Shown: positions 24,214-33,455, counted from the stretch's first letter. The stretch is DNA of 64,000 nt from CAISIP01 sp031367285 (GCA_031367285.1 JANLPN010000336.1:3139-67138); one strand, 5' to 3'. Translations and numbers: made by a program. Notes: generated from the letters alone by a model not told the origin.

Positions 24214-26433
24214 AGCGCTGGTTCTTCTCGCATACCGGCTTCGCGCAATGGCCGTGCAACGCCTGGGTTGGCCTTGGAGCACGTCGGTGTCCTGGCAGTG
24301 CCTGCCGCCGTTGACGACGACCGGATCAAGATATTGATCGTGGACGACGAGCCGAGCAATCTCCTGGTGCTTGAAACCGTACTGGACGACCCCGGCTACC
24401 ATTTGGTGCGTGCCCAGTCGGCCGATCAGGCGTTGATGGCGCTCGTCGATGAGGAGTTCGCGCTTCTTATCCTGGATATCCGCATGCCGGGCATGACCGG
24501 CTTCGAACTGGCCCAGATGATCAAGGAGCGGAAAAAGACCGCTCGGGTGCCGATCATTTTCCTGACGGCGTATTACGACAAGGACCAGCACATACTGGAG
24601 GGTTATGGCACCGGCGCCGTGGACTTCCTGAACAAGCCGGTGAACCCGGCCGTGCTGCGATCGAAGGTATCGGTCTTCGCCGACCTGCACCGCGGCAACC
24701 GTGCGATCACGGTGTCGAACAATGCGTTGAAGGCCGAAGTGGCCGAGCGCCGCCGCGTCGAGGAACAATTGCGGGACTTGAATGAGACCCTGGAGCAGCG
24801 CGTGACCGAGCGCACCGAGGCGTTGCGCCAGGCTGACCAAAAGTTGCAGATCATCATGAGCAGCATCACCGACGGTTTGCTCATGCTCGACCACAACTGG
24901 TGCTTCACCTATTTCAACGAGCAGGGCGCACGCATCGTCGGGATGCGCCAGGAGCAGCTGATTGGTGCCTGCGTCTGGGATGTTTTCACCCGCATGCAGG
25001 GGACGAAGTTCTCCGAAGGCTTTCATCGCGCGGTCGATACGCGGCAGACAGTGTCGTTCGAGGAGTTTTATCCCTTGCCCCTGAACAGGTGGCTGCGCTG
25101 CCATTGTTATCCGTCGGACGAAGGGCTTTCGGTCTACTTTCACGACGTGACCGATAGACATGAGGTCGAAGAAAGGCGCGAGCAGCTGCTGCGCGCCGAA
25201 CAGGCTGCCCGCAGCGAGGGCGAGCGTATTGCGCTGCTCAAGGACGAGTTTCTGGCTACGCTCAGCCACGAACTGCGCACACCGCTCTCTTCCATTGTGG
25301 GTTGGGCCAACATACTGAAACGGGCCGATGTTGATGAGGAGACACGGCGCCGTGGCATCGATGTGATTGCCCGCAACGCGCAGGCGCAGTCGAACCTTAT
25401 CGCCGACCTGCTGGACATGAACCGCTTCGTATCCGGCAAACTGAGAATGAATGTGGAGCGGGTTGATCTGAACATGATCGCCGCCGCCGCAGCCGACTCC
25501 GCGCGGCCCGCCGCCAAAGCCAAGGGGGTGACCATCAACCTGCGACTCGCGGGCGCCATCGGACTCGAAGTGATGGGTGACGCCGCGCGCCTGCATCAGA
25601 TCGCCTGGAACCTGCTCACCAACGCGCTGAAATTCACCAACGCGGGCGGCTCCATCGCGGTCGTGACCGAAACGAATGGTCTCCAGGTAGCCCTGACCGT
25701 CTCCGACACCGGGCAGGGCATATCACCCGAGTTCATGCCGCACTTGTTCGACCGGTTCAGCCAATCCGACGCTACCGCAACGCGTCTGCACGGTGGCTTG
25801 GGGCTGGGGCTGTCGATAGTCAAGAACCTGGTCGAACTGCATGCGGGCACGGTGCGAGCCACTAGTGCCGGTCTGGGTCAGGGCTCCTCTTTTACGGTCC
25901 TGTTGCCGCGGGCGGTTCAGGTACCCGCGCCAGCTCTGGTCGGGCCCGACCCGACGGTGCGGGAACAGGCCGATGGGTTTGCTGTCTCCGGACGCCAGAT
26001 GCTGGATGGCCAGGTTGATCTGCATGGTGTATGCGTGTTGTTGGTGGACGATCATGAAGACATGCTGGAGGTCGAGCGGCGGCTGCTGTGCGAATGCGGC
26101 GCCACCGTAACGACAGCGGACTCCGCCGCGCAGGCGCTGCTGCTGATGCGCTCCGGCCGTTTCGACGTTTTGCTGAGCGACCTGGGTATGCCCGGCATGG
26201 ACGGCTATGAGTTGATCCACGAGGTCAGGACCGCCCTTGGCTTGTCCGCTGCGCGGATGCCGGCGGCGGCGGTCACGGCCGGTGTGCGGGCGGAAGATAG
26301 AGAGCGTGCCTTGAAGGCAGGTTACCAGGTATGTATTCGCAAGCCGGTGAATGCGGCTTTGTTGCAGGACACGGTATACGACCTCGCGAGCCGCCGGGCT
26401 AACCGTCCAGACTTGCAAAGCAGAAACACTTAG
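24211..26433 (+). CDS. Hybrid histidine kinase REC-PAS-HisKA-HATPase-REC
   Basis: The ATG at 24211 follows GGAGG at seven bases, giving 740 residues. An N-terminal receiver (about 35-150, D89 in LILDIRMPGM) is followed by a coiled coil, PAS (about 210-330, IIMSSITDGLLMLDHNWCF), HisKA (H353 in LSHELRTPL), HATPase (NLLTNALKFT, DTGQGISPE, GGLGLGLSI) and a C-terminal receiver (about 608-725, D657 in LLSDLGMPGM). It has no transmembrane helix. The N-terminal receiver suggests it takes phosphate or allosteric input from the upstream giant kinase, 121 bases away. The DHp and ATPase closely resemble those of the kinase at 13300. Confidence 0.94.
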   Translation: MSAGSSRIPASRNGRATPGLALEHVGVLAVPAAVDDDRIKILIVDDEPSNLLVLETVLDDPGYHLVRAQSADQALMALVDEEFALLILDIRMPGMTGFELAQMIKERKKTARVPIIFLTAYYDKDQHILEGYGTGAVDFLNKPVNPAVLRSKVSVFADLHRGNRAITVSNNALKAEVAERRRVEEQLRDLNETLEQRVTERTEALRQADQKLQIIMSSITDGLLMLDHNWCFTYFNEQGARIVGMRQEQLIGACVWDVFTRMQGTKFSEGFHRAVDTRQTVSFEEFYPLPLNRWLRCHCYPSDEGLSVYFHDVTDRHEVEERREQLLRAEQAARSEGERIALLKDEFLATLSHELRTPLSSIVGWANILKRADVDEETRRRGIDVIARNAQAQSNLIADLLDMNRFVSGKLRMNVERVDLNMIAAAAADSARPAAKAKGVTINLRLAGAIGLEVMGDAARLHQIAWNLLTNALKFTNAGGSIAVVTETNGLQVALTVSDTGQGISPEFMPHLFDRFSQSDATATRLHGGLGLGLSIVKNLVELHAGTVRATSAGLGQGSSFTVLLPRAVQVPAPALVGPDPTVREQADGFAVSGRQMLDGQVDLHGVCVLLVDDHEDMLEVERRLLCECGATVTTADSAAQALLLMRSGRFDVLLSDLGMPGMDGYELIHEVRTALGLSAARMPAAAVTAGVRAEDRERALKAGYQVCIRKPVNAALLQDTVYDLASRRANRPDLQSRNT

Positions 26434-26452
26434 TCAAAGTTGGAGATGCCAA

Positions 26453-26821
26453 ATGCATGATGAGGCTCAGGTTATCGTGGTTGATGACAACAAAGACGCG
26501 GCCGAAGCCCTGGCGCGCTTGCTGGAACTCGACGGCTACACAGTTCGCATTGCGCTGGACGGAGATTCGGCGCTGGCGTTGATCGACGAACTCCGACCGC
26601 ATTGCGTGCTGCTGGATATTGAAATGCCGGGAATAGACGGCTGTGAACTCTCCAGACGACTGCGCGAAACCCACGGCGATGATATTGTCCTGATTGCAGT
26701 GACAGGGTGGGACGAAGAGCGGGAGGGAGTCGCGGAGACGTTCGTGCGGGTTGACCACTATCTCAGGAAGCCGATTGATTCGACGGCCCTTCGAAAGTTG
26801 CTGCCTCCCGCCGGGAGGTAG
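26453..26821 (+). CDS. Single-domain response regulator
   Basis: The 122-residue protein starts at 26453 with TGGAG upstream, 19 bases after the kinase stop. It is a complete receiver: VIVVDDNKDAAEALARLLEL, phosphoacceptor Asp in CVLLDIEMPGI, Thr in IAVTGWDEE and Lys in YLRKPIDS. There is no output domain. It is the probable final receiver or phosphate sink of the relay encoded by the two upstream kinases. Confidence 0.93.
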   Translation: MHDEAQVIVVDDNKDAAEALARLLELDGYTVRIALDGDSALALIDELRPHCVLLDIEMPGIDGCELSRRLRETHGDDIVLIAVTGWDEEREGVAETFVRVDHYLRKPIDSTALRKLLPPAGR

Positions 26822-26842
26822 GCCCAGCAGCGCTTCTTACTA

Positions 26843-27307
26843 CTATTTCCTTGCCACTGCAAGCGAGGGCTGGGTAACGGCCACCGGGTCTTGCGCAGGC
26901 GTGACTGACAACGCAATACCGCTTTGATCGGTTCGCACCGCCAATTGCTCGTAAAAGGGTATGTCGGTTGTGATGAAAACCACGCAAGTTATGAAAACCG
27001 CGAGCAACAGCGAGGTACTTACTACGAAGGACCATGGCAGACTCGAAGAAGCACGCTCGTCCCTGGAAGTCTCAAGGAGCGCGAATTGCGCCTCCGTGGA
27101 GACAAAGTCTTGATGCCGCGCCGGAAAGTTGCCCTCCCATTGGCATGCGAAATATTCGCAGCGGAAGCGCTTCACCGGTACCACCAGGCTCGTCAATCTG
27201 TCAATAGGTCGGCGCCACGTACGGAACAGGCGACCCCGGCATTTTGGACAGTGTTTGGTATCGTACGTGGCTTCCTCGTGCGGTTGATGCGCTGGTTCTG
27301 CTGACAT
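26843..27307 (-). CDS. Membrane protein with N-terminal zinc ribbon
   Basis: The ATG at 27307 is preceded by AAGGAG at six bases, giving 154 residues. The N-terminus has KHCPKCRGRLFRT and CEYFACQWEG, a C-x2-C ... C-x4-C arrangement that could form a zinc ribbon. One transmembrane helix follows (about 93-115, FVVSTSLLLAVFITCVVFIT) and the C-terminal 40 residues are outside. I do not recognise the family. It is divergent from the 25-residue ORF at 27685. Confidence 0.72.
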   Translation of the reverse strand: MSAEPAHQPHEEATYDTKHCPKCRGRLFRTWRRPIDRLTSLVVPVKRFRCEYFACQWEGNFPARHQDFVSTEAQFALLETSRDERASSSLPWSFVVSTSLLLAVFITCVVFITTDIPFYEQLAVRTDQSGIALSVTPAQDPVAVTQPSLAVARK

Positions 27308-27684
27308 GCCCAACTCCTTTTTTCGACAAAGGCAAAGTGTTTGTGGATGCCAGACAGGTTAAGGTTGGGCCCGGGGCTTGACAATCGGCGCACCGGTGAT
27401 TGACCGGTAAGAACGGTCCTACAGCGAACGAGGCAGACAGGCCTGGCGGAGCCAAGGGCCAATGGCGCGGCGAGCGCTGGCTGGCGTCTGACACATAAAC
27501 CGGTCGACGCTGTCCTTGCAGACACCGGCCCTATCGTTGTGGCTCGCGGGATGCCGTCTGGAGGCCGGTACACCACGGACGCAACGCGCGCTTTTTCCTA
27601 CGCCCGGTGGCGGCCATGTCTGATCGATTCGCCTGGCTCCGCGCGGTATCCTTGATCCACCTTCACACCATTAAGGGGATCATC
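27308..27684. promoter_or_regulatory. Divergent intergenic region with near-consensus TCCTACGC element
   Basis: No credible gene occupies these 377 bases. TCCTACGCC at 27596-27604 is followed after 15 bases by CTGAT (27620-27624), a near match to the CCGAC partner seen elsewhere. It lies 61 bases upstream of the 25-residue ORF, whose ribosome site AAGGGG is at 27673-27678. Confidence 0.4.
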
Positions 27685-27762
27685 ATGGGCAAGTATGTTT
27701 TAGGTTGGTTTCTCGGCATTCCGGCGGTTGTACTTGTGGTCGCGTATTTTTTCTTTCATTGA
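27685..27762 (+). CDS. 25-residue membrane microprotein
   Basis: The ORF encodes MGKYVLGWFLGIPAVVLVVA plus YFFFH, a single transmembrane helix with a Lys near the N-terminus and an aromatic C-terminus. AAGGGGAT lies seven bases before the ATG and the TCCTACGC-type element is about 60-90 bases upstream. The combination of ribosome site, promoter-like element and coherent helix supports translation. Very similar tiny proteins are common in related bacteria as far as I recall; function is unknown. Confidence 0.72.
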   Translation: MGKYVLGWFLGIPAVVLVVAYFFFH

Positions 27763-27828
27763 GAGTGCGGCGCCAGGGCCGACAGGCAGCCAGCGGCATT
27801 TAGACCGTTTGTCGTGGGGGTTTGCGGA

Positions 27829-29815
27829 CTAACCCGCACCTTTACCTGCCTGCGCCAGTAATTCTTCGATCTTGCGTGCCAGATCGAAAACGTCCACCGG
27901 TTTGCGCCATCATCGTGAGCAGTTCAGTCATGGTTGAACGCGCGTCCGCGTTATCTTCCACATAGACCAACTTGCGCCGCGCGGGGGCCTTTTTCAGCTC
28001 GGGCGCCGACCGGGCACCCGCCGGTTTCCAGATCGCGGGCAAACCGACCGTGAATACGCTGCCACGGCCCTGTCCCGCGCTTGTCGCATGCACTTCGCCG
28101 CCATGCAACTCGACCAGTTCCCTCACCAGCGCAAGGCTTACACCGAGGCCGGCATGGGTGTGGTTCAGAGGCGCGGGCCCCTGGACAAAGGGCTCAAAGA
28201 TATGGGGAAGCAGATCTTCCGAAATACCACTGCCCTCGTCTTGTACCGTCACAACCGCCCGACCATTTTCCTCGGCCAAGCCGATCCGAACCGCGCCGCC
28301 CACCGGAGAAAATTTCAGCGCGTTGTTGGCGAGATTATTCAGAATCTGCTCTATTCTGACTGGGTCGGCGTTCACCCATACAGGGCGGGACGTGAAGCTG
28401 ATGTTGAATCCCAGTGCGCGATCGGTGCCTCGGATCCCATCGATGGATGCGCTCACGGACTCGCAAAGATCAAGCGGCTGGTTATTCAGCACAATCTTTC
28501 CAGCGAGCAGACGGCTGACATTCAGCAAATCGTCCACGATGTAATTCAGGTGGCGGTATTGCCGGTCGATGATTTCCAGAGATCGGTCCAAGCGGGCTTG
28601 GTCCGCCACCCCTGTTTTCAGAAGAGAAACCGCGCCCGAAATTGCTGCGAGCGGGTTCCTGAGTTCATGGCCCAACATTGCCAGGAATTTGTCTTTGGCT
28701 TTGTTCTGGGTCTGAGCCGCCTCAAGGGCTTCCGTCTCCTTTTGCAACAGCACCCGGCGTTCGGACTCAGCACTGTGCCGGGAGGCGCGCTCTTGTTCCA
28801 ACAGCCGACTGGCATTCATCAAGGCCTGATTCAACGAGTCAACTTCGCGAATAGCCGACGTCGCCGGCTCCGGTCTGCGGCCCTGGCCGAGCAAAACCGC
28901 GGATCTGCCGGCGACTTGCATTGCGGTGATCAGACGTCTGCCAAATATCGCCGCGACGAACAATGCCGCGAGCAAGGCCAGGATCAGCCCCCCGCCCGCC
29001 AACTGGACCGCACGCGTGGCAGGCGCCTCAATTGACTCTACGGGCGCGGCCACCGCCACGGTCCATCCGGTCAGGTCGGAATGGGTAAACGCGTCGTATG
29101 ACTCGATTCCTTACACGGTGGGGTGGCGGATCAGGCCGTCGTGCGCGGCTGCCGCGGCGCTCACCAGTTCGTGCCTGGCCAGTTTGCCAAGCAGCTCTTC
29201 AGTCTTGTGGCTTCGCGCTATGAACCTGCCACCGAGGTCGATCAAACCCACGATCCAGCTGGGCGGCAAGGCCTTCTGAAGGGAAACTCTTTTCCAGAGG
29301 CCGACGCCGAACGCCTGGGCCACAACGAACTTCTTTCCGCCTGCGGAGCGGGCAGGTACGTAGATGCTGGTCAGAAGCGTGCCGGTGACGAGCCCAACAA
29401 CCAAATCCGAGATCAGCGGTTTTTGAGTTGCGATAACCTGCGTTACACGTGCCAGCGCCACTGGGGGCGGCGCAGCGGTGCCGAAGGGTACTCTTGTATT
29501 GAGTAGCTGCGTTCCTGACGCATCCAGCAGCACGGTCCAGACATCGGGCCGGTCGAGTGCGGCTGCCTGCGCATAAAACGCCTTTAGATTTCCGGTTTCC
29601 AGGTGCTCTGAATTTCCAAGAACTTGCAGTGCGGAAAGAGACCCTTGCACCTCGCGGTCAACGATCAGGGATACGGCACGGGCCGTCTCTTTCAGACCAC
29701 GCAGCGAAGCGTCGCGCTCTTCCCGCTGGATCTTTGCCAAGGCAAGCGCCGCCACGATAAAAATCGGAATGAAGATGGCCAGGACCATAAGCGCCAAGTA
29801 AGCCCGAATTTTCAT
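27829..29815 (-). pseudogene. Hybrid sensor histidine kinase, disrupted by a nonsense codon and a REC deletion
   Basis: One frame runs from the ATG at 29815: an N-terminal transmembrane helix (LALMVLAIFIPIFIVAALAL), a periplasmic dCACHE-like domain, then TAA at 29113-29111 directly after IRHPTV. In the same frame it resumes with GIESYDAFTHSDLTGWTVAV, a second transmembrane helix, HisKA (LGHELRNPLAAI) and HATPase (NLANNALKFSP, GSGISEDLLPHIF). A receiver starts (LVYVEDNADARSTMTELLTM) but jumps to its own C-terminal end in another frame (KPVDVFDLARKIEELL, stop at 27829). The core with the phosphoacceptor Asp is lost. Two independent lesions point to a decaying gene. Confidence 0.85.
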
Positions 29816-29873
29816 GGAAAGTTTTTACCACACGCGTAGTTTGGGACTCTGAAGCGGAGCGCGGACATATCCC

Positions 29874-29905
29874 GCTGCGTCTGTGCGTTACCGTACAGAC
29901 GCAGC
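29874..29905 (+). promoter_or_regulatory. Perfect 11-bp inverted repeat containing TACCGTACAGACG
   Basis: GCTGCGTCTGT (29874-29884) and ACAGACGCAGC (29895-29905) pair perfectly around a 10-base loop. The right arm overlaps the 13-mer shared with 434-446. It lies 80 bases before the ATG at 29985 and 59 bases upstream of the divergent pseudogene, so it could be an operator for either. Confidence 0.45.
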
Positions 29906-29984
29906 GCCGAAAATGTGGCCAACTTCCGCCAACAATCCGGGAAATACACAGTACGTGTCGTGACGCCGCCGACAATTTTCACCT

Positions 29985-30380
29985 ATGGCCAAGCACCTGT
30001 TTTATCCAACCGCGCCGCCGGCTTTCGCATCCGACGTCGCGCTCCGTGACTGGAATGACTTGCTCACTGCCGTCAAATCAAGGCTCAGAAACACCGTGGG
30101 TGAATTTCTCAGTCCTGCCTCAGACTTGAATGCACCCGCCACGGCGGAGCGGATCCGTGTCAACGTGCTGGAATGCGTGGCGGCGCTGGACCAGTTGCAT
30201 GCCACGCTGGACCATGAACTCTCCCGGCGAACGCAACTGGAACTGGAACTGGTAGAAGTGCGTTCTGCCCTGGAAAGGGCTCGTGCCGGACTCGCTGGAG
30301 GCCCGGCAGCGGCAAGCGTGCCAATGGCGACCGACAGGCTGCTTTCGTCCGCTAGTTCACCGTGCCGGGGCTTCCTCTGA
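29985..30380 (+). CDS. Hypothetical helical protein
   Basis: The 131-residue product starts MAKHLFYPTAPPAFASDVAL. Most of it is helical: RDWNDLLTAVKSRLRNTVGE, a Cys-containing helix (VNVLECVAALDQLHATLDHE) and a probable coiled coil (RRTQLELELVEVRSALERAR). There is no signal peptide. I do not recognise a named family. Its 3' end overlaps the convergent gene at 30352 by 29 bases. Confidence 0.7.
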   Translation: MAKHLFYPTAPPAFASDVALRDWNDLLTAVKSRLRNTVGEFLSPASDLNAPATAERIRVNVLECVAALDQLHATLDHELSRRTQLELELVEVRSALERARAGLAGGPAAASVPMATDRLLSSASSPCRGFL

Positions 30381-30873
30381 CAGCTGGCGGTGCCGCGGCA
30401 TGTGCCGTGCCTGACGGGGTTCGCGTCACCGAGTCCAGCAGCCCCGCCCAGGATAAAGGCGGCAGTTGCCCCGCCAGCTTCGCCACCAGCTGTTGAGCCA
30501 GCCCGGTAAACAACACCGGCCGTAGCAGCCAGCGCCACGGCCTGCTCCATGCGAGCGCGGCGCCCACCACCAGTGCCCCGGCGACCAGGCCGAACGGGCT
30601 GCGCTGGGCCAACGGCCGTGCGACGGCCCTCAATCCCTCCGAAGCCACCAGGGCACCGATACGCAATGGGTGCTGCGTCCACCAACTACCCACCGCATCT
30701 AGCAACACTCCGGCGATGGGAAGTGCTCGTAGCGAAGCCATCCAGGCGGCAAAGGGCACACCGCTTGCGCGTGCGGTGGAAACACCACGCGGAGTGGACA
30801 CTGCGCTCAGGCAGCGGCGAATGCGCTCGCGCGAGAGTTCCAGCCGCTCACAGGCCTGTTCGGCGCCGTTCAT
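30352..30873 (-). CDS. Hypothetical protein of the YqjD/YqjE-like operon
   Basis: The 173-residue protein begins with ERLELSRERIRRCLS, a phrase typical of YqjK-like third genes in this operon type. A hydrophobic region follows (LVAGALVVGAALAWSRPWRW), then a Pro/Ala-rich tail. Its ATG overlaps the stop of the preceding gene (ATGA at 30873-30870), so translation is coupled. It is probably membrane associated. Function is unknown. Confidence 0.8.
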   Translation of the reverse strand: MNGAEQACERLELSRERIRRCLSAVSTPRGVSTARASGVPFAAWMASLRALPIAGVLLDAVGSWWTQHPLRIGALVASEGLRAVARPLAQRSPFGLVAGALVVGAALAWSRPWRWLLRPVLFTGLAQQLVAKLAGQLPPLSWAGLLDSVTRTPSGTAHAAAPPAVRGSPGTVN

Positions 30874-31253
30874 GGGGCGGCCATCTCGCGCAGCAAGTCA
30901 AGGTCGGCCTGCAATTGCCGACGCAGGTGGTCCAAAGATGCCTCAGCACCGCCTTGCCGCGCTGCAATGATGCAGGCCACCGCAGCCGCGGCAGGCAGCA
31001 ACGGGGCTGTCACCAGCGCCCACGGCGCGTGAATTTGCGCTGCCGGCACAACGGCCCACAGCATCACGGACACACCGGCCAGCGTGATCGCCGTGCCGGT
31101 GCAGCACAAAGCCAGCGTAGCCAGCACAATGCGCCGCTTCCAGACCGATGCCGACGTACCCGCCTCCGCCGCCAGCAACTGCCCGTAGGCCTGCGCGTGG
31201 TCCGCCAGCAAATGCGGCCGGTCCACCAGCAGGCGCAGCAAGGGATGCAGCAT
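30870..31253 (-). CDS. YqjE/phage-holin-like membrane protein
   Basis: The 127-residue protein has an N-terminal amphipathic region (RPHLLADHAQAYGQLLAAEA), two transmembrane helices (ATLALCCTGTAITLAGVSVM and WALVTAPLLPAAAAVACIIA) and a charged C-terminal helix (ASLDHLRRQLQADLDLLREM). This is the YqjE/holin-3-like plan. It sits between the DUF883 gene (16 bases after its region's stop at 31277) and the YqjK-like gene, as in the conserved yqjD-yqjE-yqjK order. Confidence 0.85.
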   Translation of the reverse strand: MLHPLLRLLVDRPHLLADHAQAYGQLLAAEAGTSASVWKRRIVLATLALCCTGTAITLAGVSVMLWAVVPAAQIHAPWALVTAPLLPAAAAVACIIAARQGGAEASLDHLRRQLQADLDLLREMAAP

Positions 31254-31276
31254 GGAGTCGGGCCGGGTGGGGGAAC

Positions 31277-31654
31277 TTACGAGCGCTGCGAAGCGCGACC
31301 CATCAGGCTCACCAGGGCCATCAGCGCTGCGCCGGTGGCGGCGGCGATAAGCATTGCTTTGACCGGCTCCTCCTTGATGTAACTGACGGTGCTGTCGGAT
31401 GCGCGCAAGGCCTTGTCACGCAGTTGCTGCGACGTGTCGCGCACGGTGTTGACACCGCGTTGTGCCAGCGCGCTGACTTGCTCGGTGGCGCGGTTCAACA
31501 TGGGCGAAGCCTGCTCGCGCAAGTCGTGTACGGTTCCAGAGAGGCTGTCCAGCGCGCCGTTGGCGGCCTTTTGGGTCGACCTGATAGCGTGGTCGGCTGA
31601 AGCGGCGGCCTGGTCGGCAAGGTTGTTGGCAGGGGACAGGGGATTGACGGACAT
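31277..31654 (-). CDS. DUF883 (YqjD/ElaB-like) membrane-anchored protein
   Basis: The ATG at 31654 follows AAGGAAAC; the product is 125 residues. A long amphipathic helical region (DHAIRSTQKAANGALDSLSG, ATEQVSALAQRGVNTVRDTS) precedes a C-terminal Ala/Gly-rich transmembrane helix (AMLIAAATGAALMALVSLMG) ending in basic residues. In E. coli, YqjD/ElaB bind ribosomes at the membrane in stationary phase. The upstream extension of the frame to 31732 is less likely to be translated. Confidence 0.92.
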   Translation of the reverse strand: MSVNPLSPANNLADQAAASADHAIRSTQKAANGALDSLSGTVHDLREQASPMLNRATEQVSALAQRGVNTVRDTSQQLRDKALRASDSTVSYIKEEPVKAMLIAAATGAALMALVSLMGRASQRS

Positions 31655-31732
31655 GGTGTTTCCTTGAGCTGGTTTGAAATTGGTGGGAGAGAAATGGGGG
31701 GAGCCCGGCGTTGCCGGCATTGCGGAGTTCAT

Positions 31733-31897
31733 TTAGTTCTTCCGCAGCAGACCGACCAGAAAGCTGGCAATTGCAAGCACGGCGAAAACAATAAACAGAA
31801 TCTTGCCGATGCCCATGGCGCCAGCGGCGATGCCGCCGAAGCCGAACATTGCGGCGATCAATGCGATAACGAAGAACACAACGGCGTAATGCAGCAT
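31733..31897 (-). CDS. DUF1328 small membrane protein (YtjA-like)
   Basis: The ATG at 31897 is preceded by AGGAGC, giving 54 residues: MLHYAVVFFVIALIAAMFGF, then GGIAAGAMGIGKILFIVF and LVGLLRKN. This is the DUF1328 signature with two short helices. Function is unknown. A bipartite TCCTACGC element is at 32056-32028, 131-159 bases upstream. Confidence 0.93.
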   Translation of the reverse strand: MLHYAVVFFVIALIAAMFGFGGIAAGAMGIGKILFIVFAVLAIASFLVGLLRKN

Positions 31898-32027
31898 GAC
31901 AAAGCTCCTGGTTGGAAGGCGCCAGTGCGCCCCTGGGGTGGAAGGGTTTCGCAACGCGTGTCGCTGCGATGTTTCAAGTGTCACCGCTGCCACCGTCGGA
32001 GGCGATAGGCTGGTTCGCCGCACGCTT

Positions 32028-32056
32028 GTCGGGGGAGCCAGCGCGCCTGCGTAGGA
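32028..32056 (-). promoter_or_regulatory. Bipartite TCCTACGC-N16-CCGAC element upstream of DUF1328 gene
   Basis: On the minus strand TCCTACGCA (32056-32048) is followed after 15 bases by CCGAC (32032-32028). Spacing is identical to the copies at 6041-6013 and 15054-15082. It lies between the kinase gene end and the DUF1328 start. Confidence 0.45.
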
Positions 32057-32075
32057 CGCTGCTGACAGCGCCGCC

Positions 32076-33455
32076 CTAACCGAGCAGCGCTTCTTGGACG
32101 GCGGTCAGCGTGGACTGCGGCAAACTCGCGTGTATGCGGGTGCCTTGCCCCGGCACCGACGCCACGGTCAGCGCGCCACCCTCCGCCTCCACGCGAAAAC
32201 GCATACCCACCAGCCCATGCGCGGACGCGCGTCTTGCGCCGGGGTCAAACCCGGCGCCGTCATCGCGGACGGACACTTCGGCCTGGCCATCGCGGTTGCC
32301 CAAAGTGACCCAGACCGTTCGCGCCTGGGCATATTTGCTGATATTGGTAATGGCCTCCTGCACCAGGCGGTAGACCACCAGTTCGGCGCTGACTTCCAGC
32401 TGTACTGGCTGCAGCGCGCATTGAACCTCGATGCCGGAACGCTCCGCAAATTCGCGCGCCAGAATTTCGAGTGCCGCCACCAGCCCCAGATTGCTCAACG
32501 CCGATGGCCGCAGATCCTCGATGATGCGGCGTTTTAGGGCAATGCCGCTGTTAAGGGTTTCCACCAGATGCCCAAGCCGCTCCAGTGCTTCGGGGGCGAT
32601 GCCGGCCAAGCGGGACTTGATGCGCGCAGCGTCGAGTTTGGCCGACGTCAGCAGTGCGCCCAGTTCGTCATGCAGGTCGCGCGCCAGCCGGCTGCGTTCG
32701 TCTTCGCGCGCAGTCTGCAGATGCTGCGTCAGTTCGGTGAGCTGGGCCGTGCGCTGCGCCACTTCGCCCTCCAGCCGGTCACGTTCGGCCTGCACCGCGC
32801 GTTTTGCCTCGAACTGCTGTTGCACCAGCGCGCTGGATTGGCGCAGGTACAGAAACAGCGCCAGCAGGCTGATTGCGCTCAGCGCCGCAACACCGATGCG
32901 GCTTAGCATCAGGGTGCGGTAAACGTCCTCGCGACTCTGCGCTACGTTGCCGGTTTCCCGCGTCAGCAGCTCGGCCCCCAGCACCCGGATCGCCTCCATC
33001 TTTTCCTTGCCGATACCGCTCAGCATCAGATCGCGTGTTTGCGCGCTTTTGCCTTCCTGATGCAGCTGAATCGTCAGCGCGAGTTCGGACAGCTTGGTAT
33101 CGGTCAGGTCGCGCATTTTCTTGAGCACCTCGATAGCCGCGGGTTCGCGCGCGTAGTACGCGTCCAGAAACGCGTAGGCCTCGCCGATGCGCCCGACAGC
33201 GGTGTCATAGGGTTGAAGGTAGTCCTTGCGGTCCGTCAACAGGTAGCCGCGCTGCCCGCTCTCGGCGTCCAGAATGCTTTGCGCCAGGCCCATGATGGCG
33301 GCGCGCGCCGTGCCCATCTTGCCCAAGTCGTCCAGGGACCGCACGGAGCGCCAATACGAACCTTCGCTGATAAGCACCATCGCCAGTACGGCGACGCAGG
33401 CCAGCGGAAAGACAAAAGGGCTGCGGCGGACCGCCTCGATAACATCTACCTTCAT
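32076..33455 (-). CDS. CHASE3-type sensor histidine kinase (NarX/DesK class)
   Basis: The ATG at 33455 with TTGGAGC upstream gives 459 residues. Two transmembrane helices (about 14-33 and 190-207) flank a helical CHASE3-type periplasmic domain containing DAESGQRGYLLTDRKDYLQPY. A coiled coil follows, then HisKA_3 with the phosphoacceptor His in RLARDLHDELGALLTSAK, and a HATPase (LVQEAITNISKYAQA, DDGAGFDP, HGLVGMRFRVE). This kinase class partners NarL-type regulators, and the gene is divergent from exactly such a regulator at 33506. The two start codons are 50 bases apart. Confidence 0.95.
   Translation of the reverse strand: MKVDVIEAVRRSPFVFPLACVAVLAMVLISEGSYWRSVRSLDDLGKMGTARAAIMGLAQSILDAESGQRGYLLTDRKDYLQPYDTAVGRIGEAYAFLDAYYAREPAAIEVLKKMRDLTDTKLSELALTIQLHQEGKSAQTRDLMLSGIGKEKMEAIRVLGAELLTRETGNVAQSREDVYRTLMLSRIGVAALSAISLLALFLYLRQSSALVQQQFEAKRAVQAERDRLEGEVAQRTAQLTELTQHLQTAREDERSRLARDLHDELGALLTSAKLDAARIKSRLAGIAPEALERLGHLVETLNSGIALKRRIIEDLRPSALSNLGLVAALEILAREFAERSGIEVQCALQPVQLEVSAELVVYRLVQEAITNISKYAQARTVWVTLGNRDGQAEVSVRDDGAGFDPGARRASAHGLVGMRFRVEAEGGALTVASVPGQGTRIHASLPQSTLTAVQEALLG

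Noticed and set aside
27193..27576. Minus-strand frame overlapping the zinc-ribbon gene
   Set aside because: Arg/Pro/Ser-rich shadow composition and overlap with a gene that has a good ribosome site.
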